In this document: positions 39,201 through 53,015 of the stretch, piece after piece | How positions within the stretch are numbered: the stretch's first letter is position 1 | Layout of the letters: each line of letters starts with the position of its first letter | Assembly (NCBI GenBank): GCA_024362935.1 | Contig: JANCRA010000019.1 | Location: forward strand, 4,026,501 to 4,090,500 | Length of the DNA stretch: 64,000 bases | Source: Setophaga petechia | Lineage: Eukaryota > Chordata > Aves > Passeriformes > Parulidae | Reading direction: 5' to 3' | Made by a program: the position numbers and the translations under genes | The notes under the pieces: generated by a model | What the model was told of the DNA's origin: nothing | Database searches by the model: none | Seen by the model: the letters and a program-made list of their open reading frames with translations, nothing else

Positions 39201-42200
39201 TAAAGTAAATATAATATAGATATATTATAGTGTTAAATAGAGAAATGTTAGTTCTGAAAGGGGGAAGATGGACTGTTGTCCCTGTGCTCTGAGTTTGATT
39301 TTTCAATTACTATATGGGAATGGTGAATGCAAGGAGTTCATAAGGTAGGGATAAATTAAACCCAGCTAGGGTGGTGTCCTGCAGGTTACAATTTGAATCT
39401 GAGCCATATTAGCAGGAGTTAATCAGCTCCACCTTGAGACTTGACCAGACAAGTTGCTGGATTGGAGTTGTGTAGGTAGTGTTGTGCCTCTGGTGATGCA
39501 GGGAGAGGGGGTTTTGTTTGTGTGTGTTTATGTTCGTGTGCTTTATGCCTCTGCTAGGACCGCACCTCACAGAGATAAGAAGTCCTTCTGACAAACAAAA
39601 CAGCAGCAGCTGTCTCATGGATGGTGAAGATAAAGAATGAGCAAATATCAGAGCTAATACAAGTCAATTAGTTTTCAGGCATTTTCCCATTCCCCCCCTT
39701 TAACTCCCAAAGAAAGAGCAACCAAGGAAGTCTGTGCAAAGTGCTGCGAAGGTGGTGGTGTTGCCAGCTTGCCTGGCTGTCCTGCTCCTCGTGCTGTACT
39801 GCTCAGCTTAGCTGCCATGGAGAAGAGCTGCCCTGGGCCACACAATTGTCCTCCTACCCAAGGCTAAAACAATTACTTGTTGGTTAAGATCTGCTCGTGA
39901 CAAATTTCTGCTGTTTGTTTTCCCGAGACTCAGTAAAGGCAGTGTCAGTGTAATCAGCCTGCTCTGGCCTCCCTGTGCTCTCATCTCCTCTCCAGGCAGA
40001 TCTTCCATTTCCTATTCTTTTCCCCCAACTGCTGAGGAGGCTGGAAGTGACAAAAAATGGAGAAGGTTTCCATCACTCTTACCTCTCCAGAAAGTCAGCT
40101 GCTTGATAAAAGGCAGCAGTATGGACAGAGATGATTTTTCATGCATAAAAACGTATTAGTAAAAGAAGGGCTTACCCATTACCCATGAAGAGTGACTAAC
40201 TGGGAGAAGGGCATGGCATTAATCCTGTAATCCCCTCCAGATTTCTACTGGGAGACATTTTGTCCTAAAGATCAGCACAGTCATAGAAATAATGCAGAGC
40301 AATCAGTCTCATCTTCCTCCAGCCCCCATCCTTGCTTCTGGCTATTAGCAAATTAGCAAAATCTTCCCAAGCTTTTGCATGAGACTTACTGTGTCATTAC
40401 ATAAAAAAAAAAAAAAAAAGTTAAACTGTGCCTCACTTCTTATCATTCTCTATCTTCTCCCCCTTTGCTATTACCAATGTGTCATACTTCACCTTTTCCT
40501 TAGTCTGCATCTCCTACATTTGTTCCTCTACTGGCTTTCCTACTACCCCTCTCTCCAGAAGTGAGTTCTCTGCTATTTTGCATGAGACATTTCAGTTTCC
40601 AAACCCATATTTTAAGCTGAGAGTCTTACACAGGGTTGCATCCTGTTGTCCCAAAAATAAAGATAGCACTTATTTCCTCCCTGCACAAGCACCACTGATT
40701 AAATTTGAGATGTTGCCTGTCTTTTTTTTTAACATTTCAGTACTATGCATGCTGACAAGGCATTGGTAAAGGTATGTTTAACCTTATTAACTGATACAAA
40801 TCCAAATTTTATTAAAAATAGGTATTTCCTATAGATGTGCACAAAACATGAATGCTGAATTCCTGGGGGGAAGATACTCATTTTGGCTTTGCAGCTTGTC
40901 TCATAATTTTGATATCTGGGTTTTCATCATGGTAATAAGGTTCAAAGCAGGGGAAAAAGTAATGGGACAAGCTGTTGGCTTTAATCACAGTTAGACTGCC
41001 TGCTAAAAATTAATTTGTGAGAACATTTGCTGTAATATGAGAGCAACTCTGCAACATGGGAAAATAATCCAAATGCACTGTTCTTGGAATAAAGTGAAAT
41101 CAAGGGAAAAAAGAGTATTGGTAAAGAAGTTAAGGTCCTGAATCAAAAGGCTCTGAATGCAGCTGAACTACTGTCAGTCATGCTGGCAGCATGTACAAAA
41201 TCCATAAGAACAGAACCACTTCCAGAGAACAGGAAGGTAGTTCTCCAAGTGCATTGCTAAATCTGTTGTGGGATACAGCTGATTTCATGATAGTCATTAA
41301 GTGGGAAAATCAGTTGTCCCTCAAACACCTATAGCATTTCAAGGTTTTGCCATCGTTCGTTGATACTGTTTGAAAGGCGTGGGGAAGCAGGGAGAATGTG
41401 TTTGGGAACTTCTATTCATGGTGTTGATCTGGGATATTTCTCTCAGTCTGCAATTGGGTGTCTGAAGGGTTATTAATGAATTTCTGACTTCCAAGTGAGT
41501 GAATACACGCGTTTCATTTTAAATGCATGTTGCAAAGAAACTGTGACTACCTTCTGGACACTGTTAAGAACAAGTGTAGTAAACAGAGTGTCTGTCTGTG
41601 CTTGTGTACGAACCTGACAGAGCAAAGGCATTGGAATCTGCTGCTCTGTGTTCCTTCATGATGCCAGTAATCATGAATGTACTCCCGGTGTGAATGTGAA
41701 CATTTCTGATAGGAGCCACAAATGGCACAGTTCTTCTCTGCATTGAGCATGACCATAAGATGACCATTCTCCTGTCATGTGACCTGAGATTCCTGCATGT
41801 GCTGCACACCTTGGACAGCTGGAGTGGGAGCTTTTAGGAAAACACATCCTTGCCTAGAAGCAGTACTCCATGCAAGTAGGAGTTTACTTTAAAAGAGTTG
41901 ATTTTCAAGAAACTCAGATGATGCTGCTGGTGATGATGATTTGGCTGCAGTATTTTTTGGTCAGATGAGCTTCCTGTCCTAGCCATTTATGTGCCACCAC
42001 AAAGGAATGGAAATCTGTGGTCAGGGATGCAGGGTGTTGAGATTCCCATGTCTGACAGAAACCATCTCTCTGCTTGACTTAAAAGGACTTGGAAAATGCT
42101 CTTTTACTGACTGATGTCTTCAGCACCAACCAAGCTAGTTTTATTTGGGCAATTAACATGTCCCAGAGGACTTAATATGACCCTGGTGCCAGCTAGTCTG

Positions 42201-44093
42201 AGACTTACTTGTGTTCAGTTATGTCTCACTAGAGATATGAGAAATTCCAGTGATCAGTTAAGAGACTGCTGAACTGATCTGATCTGAGACACTAACTCAG
42301 TTGGCCCTTCTTGCACTGAGATACAGAGGCCTAATTTTTCACAATTAACAGTCAACATTTTGTTAACATAGGCAAAACTGTTTGGTTTGTTTTTCCAGTT
42401 CCCCTCAATCTCATTTTCAGAAGTGTTCAGAGAATATGAACTCTGGTTTTCCAAACATAACAATATCACAGGGAGTTTCAGTCAAATCAGTTAAAACTCA
42501 GGGAAGTTCTTAACTCAGTTCAAAGTCCTAACATGGAAAGCAGCAGGCAAACATAGTTCTTCTAATTTGTTTTGGGTTTTTTTCTGATGATGACTGGGTT
42601 TGTATGGGACCTTTGTATCTGGAGGTATGGGGAAAATATGGGAGTCTTTGTTTGTACCCAGTCCTATCCCTCCCTGCTCCTTACAACCAGGACCAGTATT
42701 TGGAAAAATGAGGATTCTTAGCTGGTGCTTGCACAACTGCTGATGTCAGAAGGCCTTTGGGGTTGTATCTTGTATCAAATGCAACCTTCTTGAGGGTCTA
42801 AGCCGAAGTTAGGCACTTCATAATGAACAAGGAAAGTGTGATTAGGGCTCTTCCATGTGCCCCTGTTTCCATGTGAAGAAAATACATGGATTTCCTCAGT
42901 GTAGGAGCTCATTTAGCTCATAAATGTATTTTATAAAGATACTATGACTGCCGTTGAATGCTTTCAGGGTGCATGTACGTTACAGGATGTGTTCCAGAAG
43001 CAGTTGGAGTTGGCTTGCTGGGAACAATGGTGCCACTCTGGGGAGGGTGGTTTTGGCATGTACCTTTGAAATGAACTGAATTCTGCTGCCTGGTGCACCC
43101 GTGAGTTTTATTTGGAAACAAAAATGTGTGTGCTACCCTCAAAGGTAATTTTTGTTTCCCTTTGAAAAGTTTCCATGCTTAACTGTCTCTTTCTGAGGCA
43201 ATTAAAACCAATCTTGTAGACAGGGGCCTCCTTCCTCCAGCCCTGCATGATTCATGCTATCGTGGCTGCTCATCTCAGGTGCAGAATCTTGTGAAATGTG
43301 CTTTTGACTATCTAAATGTATGACATCCACTGATTTTGCCTTATCTGTTATGACAGTACTATCTTCTCAAAATGCCATCAAGTTGGTTAAGCAATACTTC
43401 CCAGCCCTACAGCCCCTACTTCCATAGATTTTAATCAAATTGTTTGTTTAGCAGGTTCTTTAATTACCTTCTTAAAATAGTTCCTCTGGGCTTCATACCC
43501 AACTCTCAATATAGTAATCTCCAGTTTTATGTTGTTTTGTATAGTTTTGTTTTTTAAAGAAAAATTGATGTTTCACTCTTTTTTGCATCCTGAGGACTCT
43601 TTTTAAAAAAAGAGTGTGGGAAAATGTAATGCTTGCTTTGCCAGTCTTGGTGATTATTACTTGTGAAATATGTTGCTTTGCTTACTTCTAAGCAGAATTT
43701 TTATATTTAAACACACACATATTTATGTTTCTGTTGTTGCTCTGTCTTTACTGTAGAAGTCACCTCAAGTAAGGCAAAAACTCAATTTTCTTCATTTTTA
43801 AGTACACAAGCCACATAGTGCATAGCAGTTAATTAACCTAATCCCCAGTGCAAGCCTTGTACTCTTTGTTTCAATCATGCTTCTCTGCCTAATGGCCCTG
43901 TTATGTCCTGAAAATGTGTATGAGAAAACCTTTAAAGATGTTGGGTTTGTTTATTGATACGTTACTTGATAGGAATTCTGCAGATACTGCAGAGGATAAG
44001 CCCTGTCCTGAAGCTTGTAACAGTGTTTTCAGAACTTTGCTCACTGGTTTGCTATGAGCAGATGCTAGTGAGTAATGGAGGAATGTTTTGCAG
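36261..44093 (+). other. SPIDR: Giant intron, last block
   Basis: This is unique intronic sequence. It includes the longest ORF of the window (38052-38576 +, 174 codons), which has no recognisable motif. It also has a TTTC microsatellite near 38,665, an AT-rich patch at 39,150-39,240 and an A-run at 40,401-40,419. It ends at acceptor TTTTGCAG. No exon was found. Confidence 0.65.
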
Positions 44094-44252
44094 GTTATGC
44101 CTCCTTGTCCAGGATGCCTATGGCATGTTCAGTGAAGTGCAGCTGCAGTCCCTGAGTTCCACAGATGACGTCGAGCAGTACTGCAGGAGATGGGAAGGAA
44201 AATCTTGCTGCTTAGCTGGAATGAAGATTTTGCAGAGAACTACAAGAGGAAG
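44094..44252 (+). CDS. SPIDR: SPIDR coding exon C (159 bp)
   Basis: The exon starts with G, which completes an Arg codon begun by exon B. It reads 52 codons and leaves AG before the donor GTGAGA. The residues CLLVQDAYGMFSEV and EGKSCCLAGMKILQ match the human blocks CLLVQDACGMFGEV and EGKSCSLVGMKVLQ (from memory), followed by RTTRG. The pattern of alternating strands with a Gly-rich turn resembles an OB-fold, which is an inference. The acceptor has a poor pyrimidine tract (GGAGGAATGTTTTGCAG), unusual for an exon after a 39-kb intron. The open frame continues upstream through the acceptor, but phase and similarity both place the boundary here. Confidence 0.95.
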
Positions 44253-44743
44253 GTGAGAACAATTAATGGAAGAACATGTTGCTTGCTGTGGCAGGCAAAG
44301 ATGGTCTGCCTTTTTTTTTATTTCTGTGACCAACATTCTTTGGAACAACTCAACCTGGCTTTGTTCAATCAAATGTCCTCATTGCCACTACATTTGGGGC
44401 ATCCAGCTGTGCTTGAGCCAGCCATTCTCCAAAATGAGCTTAAATAAGCTAATGCACAATACACACTCAGCAGAGTAAGGAATTTCTGTGTGCAATATTC
44501 CATAAAATATGAGTGCTTTCTTCCTCTTCAGTAGATTCAGAGACTTATAAACGTTAGTTCATCTCCCTTTCATTGCAGAACTTTTTACTGCACCAAGTTT
44601 TTCTACAGTGCTGCCCAGTATGGCTTGAACTTTCAAGCACAGACTTTCCTTTAGTATATTAGAGAGTAATTCTGTTAAATCTGTGTGGTTTTAGAACCAC
44701 AGTTTAGGTTTCTTTAAAAAAAAATTGCAAATCTTAAAGTCAT

Positions 44744-44767
44744 TCTTATTTTGGAATAAGAATGTCA
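44744..44767. repeat. Perfect 10-bp hairpin
   Basis: The arms CATTCTTATT and AATAAGAATG are exact reverse complements around the four-base loop TTGG (position accurate to a few bases). No function is implied. Confidence 0.75.
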
Positions 44768-45764
44768 ATAGCTTTATAGAAAAATTCCCCCAGGTAAATC
44801 ACAAATTGACTTATGGTACGTCTCAGATTTTGCTTATTCTCTTACGTTCTTCAAATAAAATATCTTTAGTCAAGAAAAAAATTAAATAGATCGATTATCT
44901 TACAGAGTATCTTTCTATGGAGAGTGATACAATGTTCTCATGGGGACCTATATAAACATAACTACATTGGTTTGGTTCTCAACATAATTTATTCATACAA
45001 CCATCCGATCTAGATAAGCCTTTGCTATTAGAATGGCTGTGGTATTTCTGCTGACACTTTTTTTCCTGTTGAAAAATGCTGTTTCATCAAAACCAGAATG
45101 TTTCATGGAAACATTATCTATTTTGGAGACAGCTTTGTTGGGAAGATTTTTTTTCAGGTCCAGAGGGAGTGAATATTCTTTCTCTTATTCTCATTTCATG
45201 AAAACTTTGAGAAAGTCTCATTTTTGTTTCATATTGGAACAAAAACAAATTTCAAAGCTTTGAAATGTTTAGCAAAATGGAATTGTTGTTTTCCAGCCAG
45301 CCCTATTCAGTATGCTTTTCTTTTTATGTACTTGCAGTGTTAATTTTCAGAGCCTTTGGATTTCAAGCCTACTTGCATTTTTATGGATCTTTAATAACAA
45401 ACACGTCCTCTTATTTAATTATTTTGTTGGCTTTTTTTTTCAAGTTACATTTTTTCCAAACAAATTAAATAATGGCTTTGGAATTCTGGATACAAATGAA
45501 GTTTTACAACTGGCTGCTGGTGCTTCCAGTACTCTGCCTAACTAATAAGAGACAGACTTTTTCTAATGTAAATTCTGTTTCAAAGCAGCAGTAACTTACT
45601 TCTGGCTATTCTGAGGACGTTCAGAAGAAACACTGCTGAAAATGCTGGTGGCTCAGCTGGAGCTGTGCTGGTGGTAGCCCTGCTAGGGAACATTAAAAGA
45701 AAATGGGTATAGTGTAGCTTCGGGGACAGTGCAGCGGTTAAAACGTGATTTCATTGTACAAGAT

Positions 45765-45781
45765 GGGTGGGTGGGTGGGGG
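45765..45781 (+). other. G-quadruplex motif
   Basis: GGGTGGGTGGGTGGGGG gives four G-runs with single-base loops, the arrangement that forms the most stable parallel quadruplexes. It is on the coding strand, so it would also be present in the pre-mRNA. Confidence 0.85.
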
Positions 45782-45844
45782 AGTTGTTCAGGGATTTATT
45801 TTTTCTTAATTGTTTAAGCCTAAGTTCTGCTTTGTAACTTTTTA

Positions 45845-46060
45845 TTACTTTTAAGTGTTTGGGACACATTCTAGGTGTGATGGAAACCACAGTAAAGCCA
45901 TAGCTGAAATGAATACGAGAGAATTCTTACTCTCAGAGAGTGTAATTAAGCTGTAGAACTCATTGCCACTGGATAAATGGATTTCCAGAGCCACTGGTGT
46001 ATCCAAGCACATGATGGGTTATGCCTGTGAGTGCCCAACCTTGGCTTGCAGCACATGAGT
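45845..46060 (+). mobile_element. Old CR1/L3-like LINE 3' relic
   Basis: The run GTAATTAAGCTGTAGAACTC followed by ATTGCCACTGGATAAATGGA matches the part of CR1/L3-type elements where the element reads about 'GTGGAACTCATTGCCACAGGAT' in pieces. Flanking similarity is weak. The copy is highly diverged and its limits are approximate. It could be chance over such a short core. Confidence 0.5.
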
Positions 46061-46092
46061 GAGTAAGAACTATGTGGTCTGCCCTGCAAGAA

Positions 46093-46099
<7 letters not shown>

Positions 46100-46123
<24 letters not shown>

Positions 46124-46126
46124 TTT
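46100..46126. repeat. 27-base T run
   Basis: This is an uninterrupted T run. It may be the A tail of a minus-strand retroposed sequence, but I see no recognisable body or target duplication. Confidence 0.85.
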
Positions 46127-49100
46127 GAGAACACCAATTACTTTTTGGAAGGAGATGGCTTTGAAACTGTTTATTTCCTGGAGTCTGACAGTGGCTTTTA
46201 AAGTGGATAAAAGGGAAGAAAATGTAGGAAATACAAGGGAAAAGTAATGATTTTTTTTGTGTGTGCCTTTGAAGCACATGATCTGGAGAAAGCCAGGAAT
46301 GGCTAATAAGATCCCATATGTTCATGTTGTCCCACAGTCATATGGATTGTAATCAGAGACAGAGTGCTTCCTCAGTCCCTCTGTGAGACAGAGGACATTT
46401 GCTAATAGATACAAGAGCTTCTCAAGACTTTTGCATCAATAGACCACTGTTACTGTTCAAAAAAATTTCCAGGCCAACATCCATCCTCAAATATTTAATT
46501 TGAAGTACTATTTGACATCATTCCAGTAAATGCAATTTTAAAATCACTGTTGTAAGCTGAAGTTTCATTTCAAGGGCTAAAAACCTATGAGCCTACGATA
46601 AAGGGTTTTTTACACCCAGGGGAAACCCAGCTGAAAACATTACTTGATCTTTGGAATGGACCTGTGCTGTTAAGGAGTGCTAAAGAAACTAAACACATTT
46701 CTTCTCTGATAAGAAAACACTTGTGTTCCAAGAGAAAAGTGGGATAAGAACTTACACAACCATGTCCTGTCTTGACAGAGATCAGCTCTGTGAAAAATTG
46801 GAATGATAATGTAACCTTACATTGAGAGAAACACTTTAATGTTGAATATTGGTTTTCAATATGCTTTGACAAGTAGTAGGGCCTTGTCGAGATCGTTTGA
46901 AGGTCTTTTACTGATTAAGGTGCTTTTCAGAGCCAGACCCTCACCCCACATAAAGCACACTCCCCTAAACCATCCCTGCAAGAAATCCTTCCCTTTGCAG
47001 TGCAGTAAAGGAAGTGGTGTTTCCCTTTGCAGCCCAGTTTCTGGCAATCCTGTAAGACAGAGGGACATGGCTGAGTCATGGCAGAATTGCTTGTTCAGTG
47101 CCTGATTTCCAGCAGTTCTTTACTCTGTTTGTGAGGTTGCTGGGTAAAGTAGGAAGCAGGAGTGTGGCAACTGACTGAACTTGTGTGGTTCAGTATCTGT
47201 TTCCTGACAGCTTTTCTCTTCACCCTCTCATCCATACTTGCCACCTAGCCTTTCCTACAACTATTCCTTGGACTGCAGGCTCAGAATCAGCAAAAGAAGA
47301 ACTAAAAAAGTACAGTGGTTTAAAGGGAGAAGACTGAAAAATATTCATTGAAAGGCTGCTGGTGGTGTTGTTTCCTTAGAGGCTCTTGTTCTCACCCTCA
47401 CCCTCCCACTGCCTCATGTGTCAGTCTTAAATTCAGTCCCTTGAGGAAGAGGAAGTGAGATTTTGGGAGTGTGCTGCTAGAGGCAGGAATGCTGGTTAAG
47501 AATCCATATGCAGCACATGCAACCCCCCTGGTTTTTAATAGGTCCCAGGCATAGGTTTCAGGTATGTCAGGTATAACCAGGAACTAAATGAATGCAATTA
47601 GATGCAGGGGCTGAGCACTCACTAAAATGCCTCAGGAGTAAATAACCTATAAATTGTCTTGGTTCCTGCTTCCTACTGGAAATTAATTTCAATGATCTGT
47701 GATAATCTTTGGAGTTAGAGACCTGTCTTTATGGACAAAAAAAATACTGATTTTTTTTTTTTTAGCCCTACCTGGAGTTCCACACAGAATAATAATTTGG
47801 ATTTTGACAGTTTGGGTCTTTTCACCTGATTTTCCTACCATTGAGTTGTTTTACTACTGAGTATAACAGAGGTACCTGCTTCTTCTCTTCATGCTTTCTT
47901 ATGTGTTAGAAATATGAGGAGTTTCTCTGCAGTAGAACAGAAAGATAACAGCAATTTAAAAATGGAGGGGGGAGGAAGAACACAGGGTGTCAGTACAAAT
48001 TTTGTGCCTAAATTGAAAAAATGGTTAATAATCTTCAAAAGAGGAGGCAACTGCTGCATGTAGAATGCTAAAATCTACACTGGTGTTGGATAGGCTAAAA
48101 CACTTTGAAGGGTACATCAACTCATAAGCTTTGACTTTTGAGCCAACTTTTAATTCATGGCAGGCTGTATTATCTGTTGCATTTTCCTCTGCAGTAAACA
48201 GGCTCTGAATATTGAGCTCATCAACCAGTGCTATGTTTTTCTGAGAAATTTCTGCATTTTCAAATAAAGCTGGCTTCTGTTGTTTGTCATTCTGAACTTT
48301 CAAATGTTAGGCACTGAAATGTGAAATCTCCCTGTATGTTTGTAGTGGTCACTATTGTGCTTGAGGGTTTTCATTCTTTTCTAATTTTTTTTCCCTTTTT
48401 ATTTGAATCAGATACTTCTCTGACCTCAATTTCTCTCATTTTTCCCCTTTACTCTTCACTTTATACTTTCTCTTCATTTTGCTTTGCCCTCAGAAGAGAG
48501 GACCACTGCTAACTGCTGCACAAGTAAGTGTTTCAACTGCTAGCCATTGACAGGAAATGTAATAGTAAGAACTCTCCGCAGAGCAGGGAGGTCAGAACTT
48601 CCTTCCTTTGGTTTTCCCTCCTCCAAAAAGACTGCCATCTTCAAGATCCACCCACGTCTCTGGGTTTGAGGTCCTGAAACATTTCAGTAATTTCTGTGGT
48701 TAAAAGCTGGGTTTCATTTAAAGCATAATTTCAGTAATCACATTGAAGTTTTGACTATATGCGTTATTTTTAAATTCATTTCTATGGCTGCTTTTGTATC
48801 AGAAATGAAGTTTTTTATTTCCTGAATTTTCTATTCTTTAATAAACATGGACTGCATGTTTCTTAGTGCTTGTGTCATTAATCTATTCAGTAATCAGCAT
48901 TGGAGAATAATATAGGCATATCCATATTGAATCAAAAGCACTTTTATGTTATAAATTCAGTGATTTCATGTAGTATGTGTAATTTCTAATATACTACAGA
49001 AGATTTAATTACTGAAGTATGTAAATCATTCAACTGTATGATTCCATATATCTAAACAAAATCTGGGGGGAAAAAGAGGTCAGCAGCCCTTCCTCCCTGT

Positions 49101-52100
49101 TCATACTTTGACAAAGATGCTGGTTTAGTAGGGTCAGATTTTTACTTTGTGATTTTGTTGCTTTTATTACTCAAGACTAAGAAAATGTGGTGTTGCATAG
49201 TTTGGGCACTGCAAGTCTTAGTAGGTCAGTTAAAGGGAGGGAGGGAGCCTACAGTGTCAGCTTTATATTTGGATTTCTTGTCCCTTGACAGTTGAAGTTT
49301 ATGCAGTCTAGGTGATTATTAAGGAATTTCTTAGTTTTGCACAGAGGGCTAGGAGTTGCTTTATTTTTGAATTCTTAATAATTGAGACTGACACTGCCAA
49401 AGAAAACTGGTTTGGTTTAGACAAAAAGATTAAGACGTAGGAGAGGAGGAAGCAGAGAAGTTCCAAGTCCCGAGTCCTCAGAGTAAAACTGTGGAAGATG
49501 TTGGAAGAGAATCTTAGCATCTTTCTGTTCTTTGCTATAAACCTTACATAGTGCTCCTTTTTTCCCTGTTTATGTGCCTTCTTTTCTTGATACTGCTGGT
49601 ATTTTCTCCCTCTAGTATTTTTCCCTTGAGCCTGTTATGATTATTAAAGTTGAAAAACCCCCCAGGCTATAAGCTGTATGTTAAAAGTTAGATCAGGCAT
49701 GGCAGACACAAAGTTCTTGGACCAGAACTGTAGCTGAAACTTCATGCTTTTGAGGGAAATAAACAAAATCTTCTTATTAGGTTATGAAATAAGTTGTCAG
49801 GTCAGAATCAGTGAAATGCAGTTTTCAAGAATCAGAGTTGCTTGACTTTTGAAACACAGCTTGTTGTATGAAATAAATGGAATTTCCACAGGATTAGAGA
49901 TATTCTGATAGTAAATACTGGTGTATCAGTCATGCATTTAGCCTGTTTAACACTATTAGATCTTTAAAATTCTCTGCCTGATGTTTGGACACAGGAGGCA
50001 GTTTGCATTTATGGATACAGAGAAAAGATATACTGAAGTTTAGCAAGAAAAGGTTAAGAGAGATGTCTTTTGAGGACATTGGCTAGTAAAAATAATTAAG
50101 GACACAAAAGCCCCCAATTTTGCCTATTATATACACACATATATATAAAATTGTATGCCCACGCATATATAAAATCTGATTTTATATATAAGCAAAGCTT
50201 GAAGATGTGGGTTTATAGAAGAGAGGCATACCTACCTGTCACAAGTCCAAATTTCTGTGGAAATCTTTACTGTAACACTCCACTGGAGTTACTGGTAGTC
50301 TTACTGTGTTGGTGTTTAACAGTGGAAATATACATATTTTGGATGGGACAAAATTTGTTTTACCAAACACAGAGTTGAGCCTGGCATGGAAAGTAGAGAG
50401 CTGAATCTGTCATTTAGAACCTCATAGATTATTTTGTCCTTTTCCTGATATAGATTCAATCTTTTTTTCAAAGTTATAGAGTACTACAATAGAGCCCTAG
50501 TCTCTGAAGTAAAAGAAAAAGTTATTCAAAATACTTTACATGTTCATTTTTCTTTTTGATCCTTGAGCCTGTTTCTTCTCACTTCTTACTCTGCTTTTCC
50601 TTTCTTAGAAGTCTGTCCTTTTGTGATTTTTTTCCAAAGTAATTAAACTCACTGAGCAAAATTTAAATTTTTTTTTTTGTGTGTATCCAGAGAGGCTCCA
50701 TATGCACATGGGAGCTAACCATGCCCCTTTGCTGCAGCACAGAGCCAGCTGTTCATCTCTTGTCCTGACTCTAGAGCTGAAGAGGCCTCCACATATTGAA
50801 TAAACTGCACCCATTGTTCAAATCAGATTGAAATGGAGTTTGAGTGTTACTTGGCCAGTGAAGGGAATTAATTTTATTCTTTCTGTGAGGATAATGATCT
50901 TCTGCAGAGGAGGACACAATGTCTTTGTCATTTCTCCGCTGTCAGTGGCCTTGCTTCATTCTCCCTTGTGCTAAGTTGAAGCCCCTAAGTGTAAAGGGGG
51001 AGTTAACTTTGCTGTAGATGTATAAGTGGGTGGAGCAGCCAGGGAGCTCCCCACCAGGGACACTGACTGATGGAGTGAGAGTCCCAGGAGAGAACATCCC
51101 AGCTCACTGACAAGGATCACAGCAGGATGTGATTTGGAACTTGCTAATCCTTTGGTGTGTCTCTGCCCTTGGCCTGACTGGTGTCAAAGAAATGGTGGGG
51201 CCAAGATGTTCAGGAGGCTTGCCCCACCCAGCACTGATCTTCTGCCTGCTTGCAAACAAATCCTGTCATTTACTGTTAATTAAGTGCTCCTGGTTCAAGC
51301 AGTAGATGGCCTTCTCCAAAAGGGCACAAAGAATAGAAGGAAATGTACCACATGTGTTAGATATTCTGACACAGGGTGGCAAGTTAGGAGTGAGCTAAAG
51401 AAGAAAGGACAACTTCATGTCCTTTGTGAACACTTTAAAATGCAAATGAGGGATCAGTCTGGGTGGAGATGTGAACATGCAACAAACAGCATGGCTTAGT
51501 TGCTCTAAGTTGTTAAATGTTCAGTCTCTGTGCACAGTTTGTGGTGCGTTCCTGTCTGTGCTCTGACCTTGTGCTGTGGATTGTGTGAGGAAGGCCATTT
51601 ATGGAACTGTCTGAGCTGGACAGGAGGCTCTGCTCTTGTTTTGTAGCTCTTCTTTTCCATCTCCCAGTTAGCAAGACCAGTTGGTTCCTCTGGGCATTGG
51701 CCTTCCTTGTGTCAGATATCATTCAATACAAACCAGAAAATCTTGCCCCAGTCAAGGATTCAAGAAGTGGTCAGTTTGCTGTAAAGTATCTGTAATATCT
51801 AGGGAATATTGCTTTGTGTGCTGTAATGACTTAATCACTGTTAAAAAACAAAACCAAACAAAAACCCCAAACTAAAATTAAAAAAACCTCCAAACACCAA
51901 AACTACCCCAGTCTCTCTCCTTTCACAGGCTTGGGTATGATGCTTTGTAAGTCAGGAAGTCCAATTCTGTAAAAAAGCAGCATTTTGTGTCTCTAGTATT
52001 TTCATTCATGTGGAGAATACAACTGCAGGTACCAATGTCTTTTCAGTCTGCCAGCTTGTTACCTGAATTGTGAGCCTCAAGTTGTATTCCCAAAGATTTC

Positions 52101-53015
52101 CTCTGAGATTTACAGCCATAAAACTTCTTGCAAAGACATCACTGTTGACACTGAATCACAGGCAGTGAAAAAAACATGCTGAGAAGCTCACAGTAGACAC
52201 CCAAAATCTAAGGATCCAGAGAAGGACTCAGGAAATGCAGAAATAAATAAGTTTAAGCAGAAGTGAGCTAAAAGCAGAACTTTAGAAGGAAAGTTTCCAT
52301 GACCCCTTGAAGAGAAGCAGCATATTGCAACGTGCTTCAGCCCTGTAAACAGGGTATGTGGTTTCCTTCTAAACAGTTGGGTTTAGAAGCTAATATTACT
52401 TTTAACAAGTTTTGGACTTCATTTTTTAGAGTTGTTTCAGAAATAGTGGTTTTTGTAATTGGAGGAACAGACAACTTGGAGGCAGTGGGGGGTTAAAATC
52501 CAGATTTCTGTGCTTCAACTCACAGAACAGAGAACTGGTACAGGATAATTCAGAGCTTTAACTCAGAAATGTATTTCTCTTCAAGTTAGCTATCTGTTCC
52601 TATTTCCTCTCCCTCAGCTACTCCTGTCTGTCCAGCAAAGATCTTCCATCAACTCACAAGGCAGCCACTGAACTGCTGCAAAGTACATCTTGGTTTGCTA
52701 AAGAGTGGTCAACATCTTACCTTAATGTGATGGACTGTTAATTTTATGCTTGTTTTTTAAATCAAAAGTGTGAAACTTGCAAATTTAATAAATACAAACC
52801 ATAACTGAGTGAGCAGCTGTGTAGGAAGGAGATTGTTCTCTGCACATGGTACTTAACAAAATCTTGCCTGTTTTTTCTCTGTATCTGATAATTGCTGGCT
52901 TTCCTGAAAGCACTTACAGTCAGCTGTCAACAACAAAAAACCCAGCAAAAAGCACACACACAGAGCAACCCCCTAAAAACACCCCAGTAGAAACGAAAAT
53001 GCTAGAAGCAAAACT

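Noticed and set aside
46100..46126. Processed pseudogene ending at the T run
   Set aside because: No recognisable body and no flanking direct repeats were seen.
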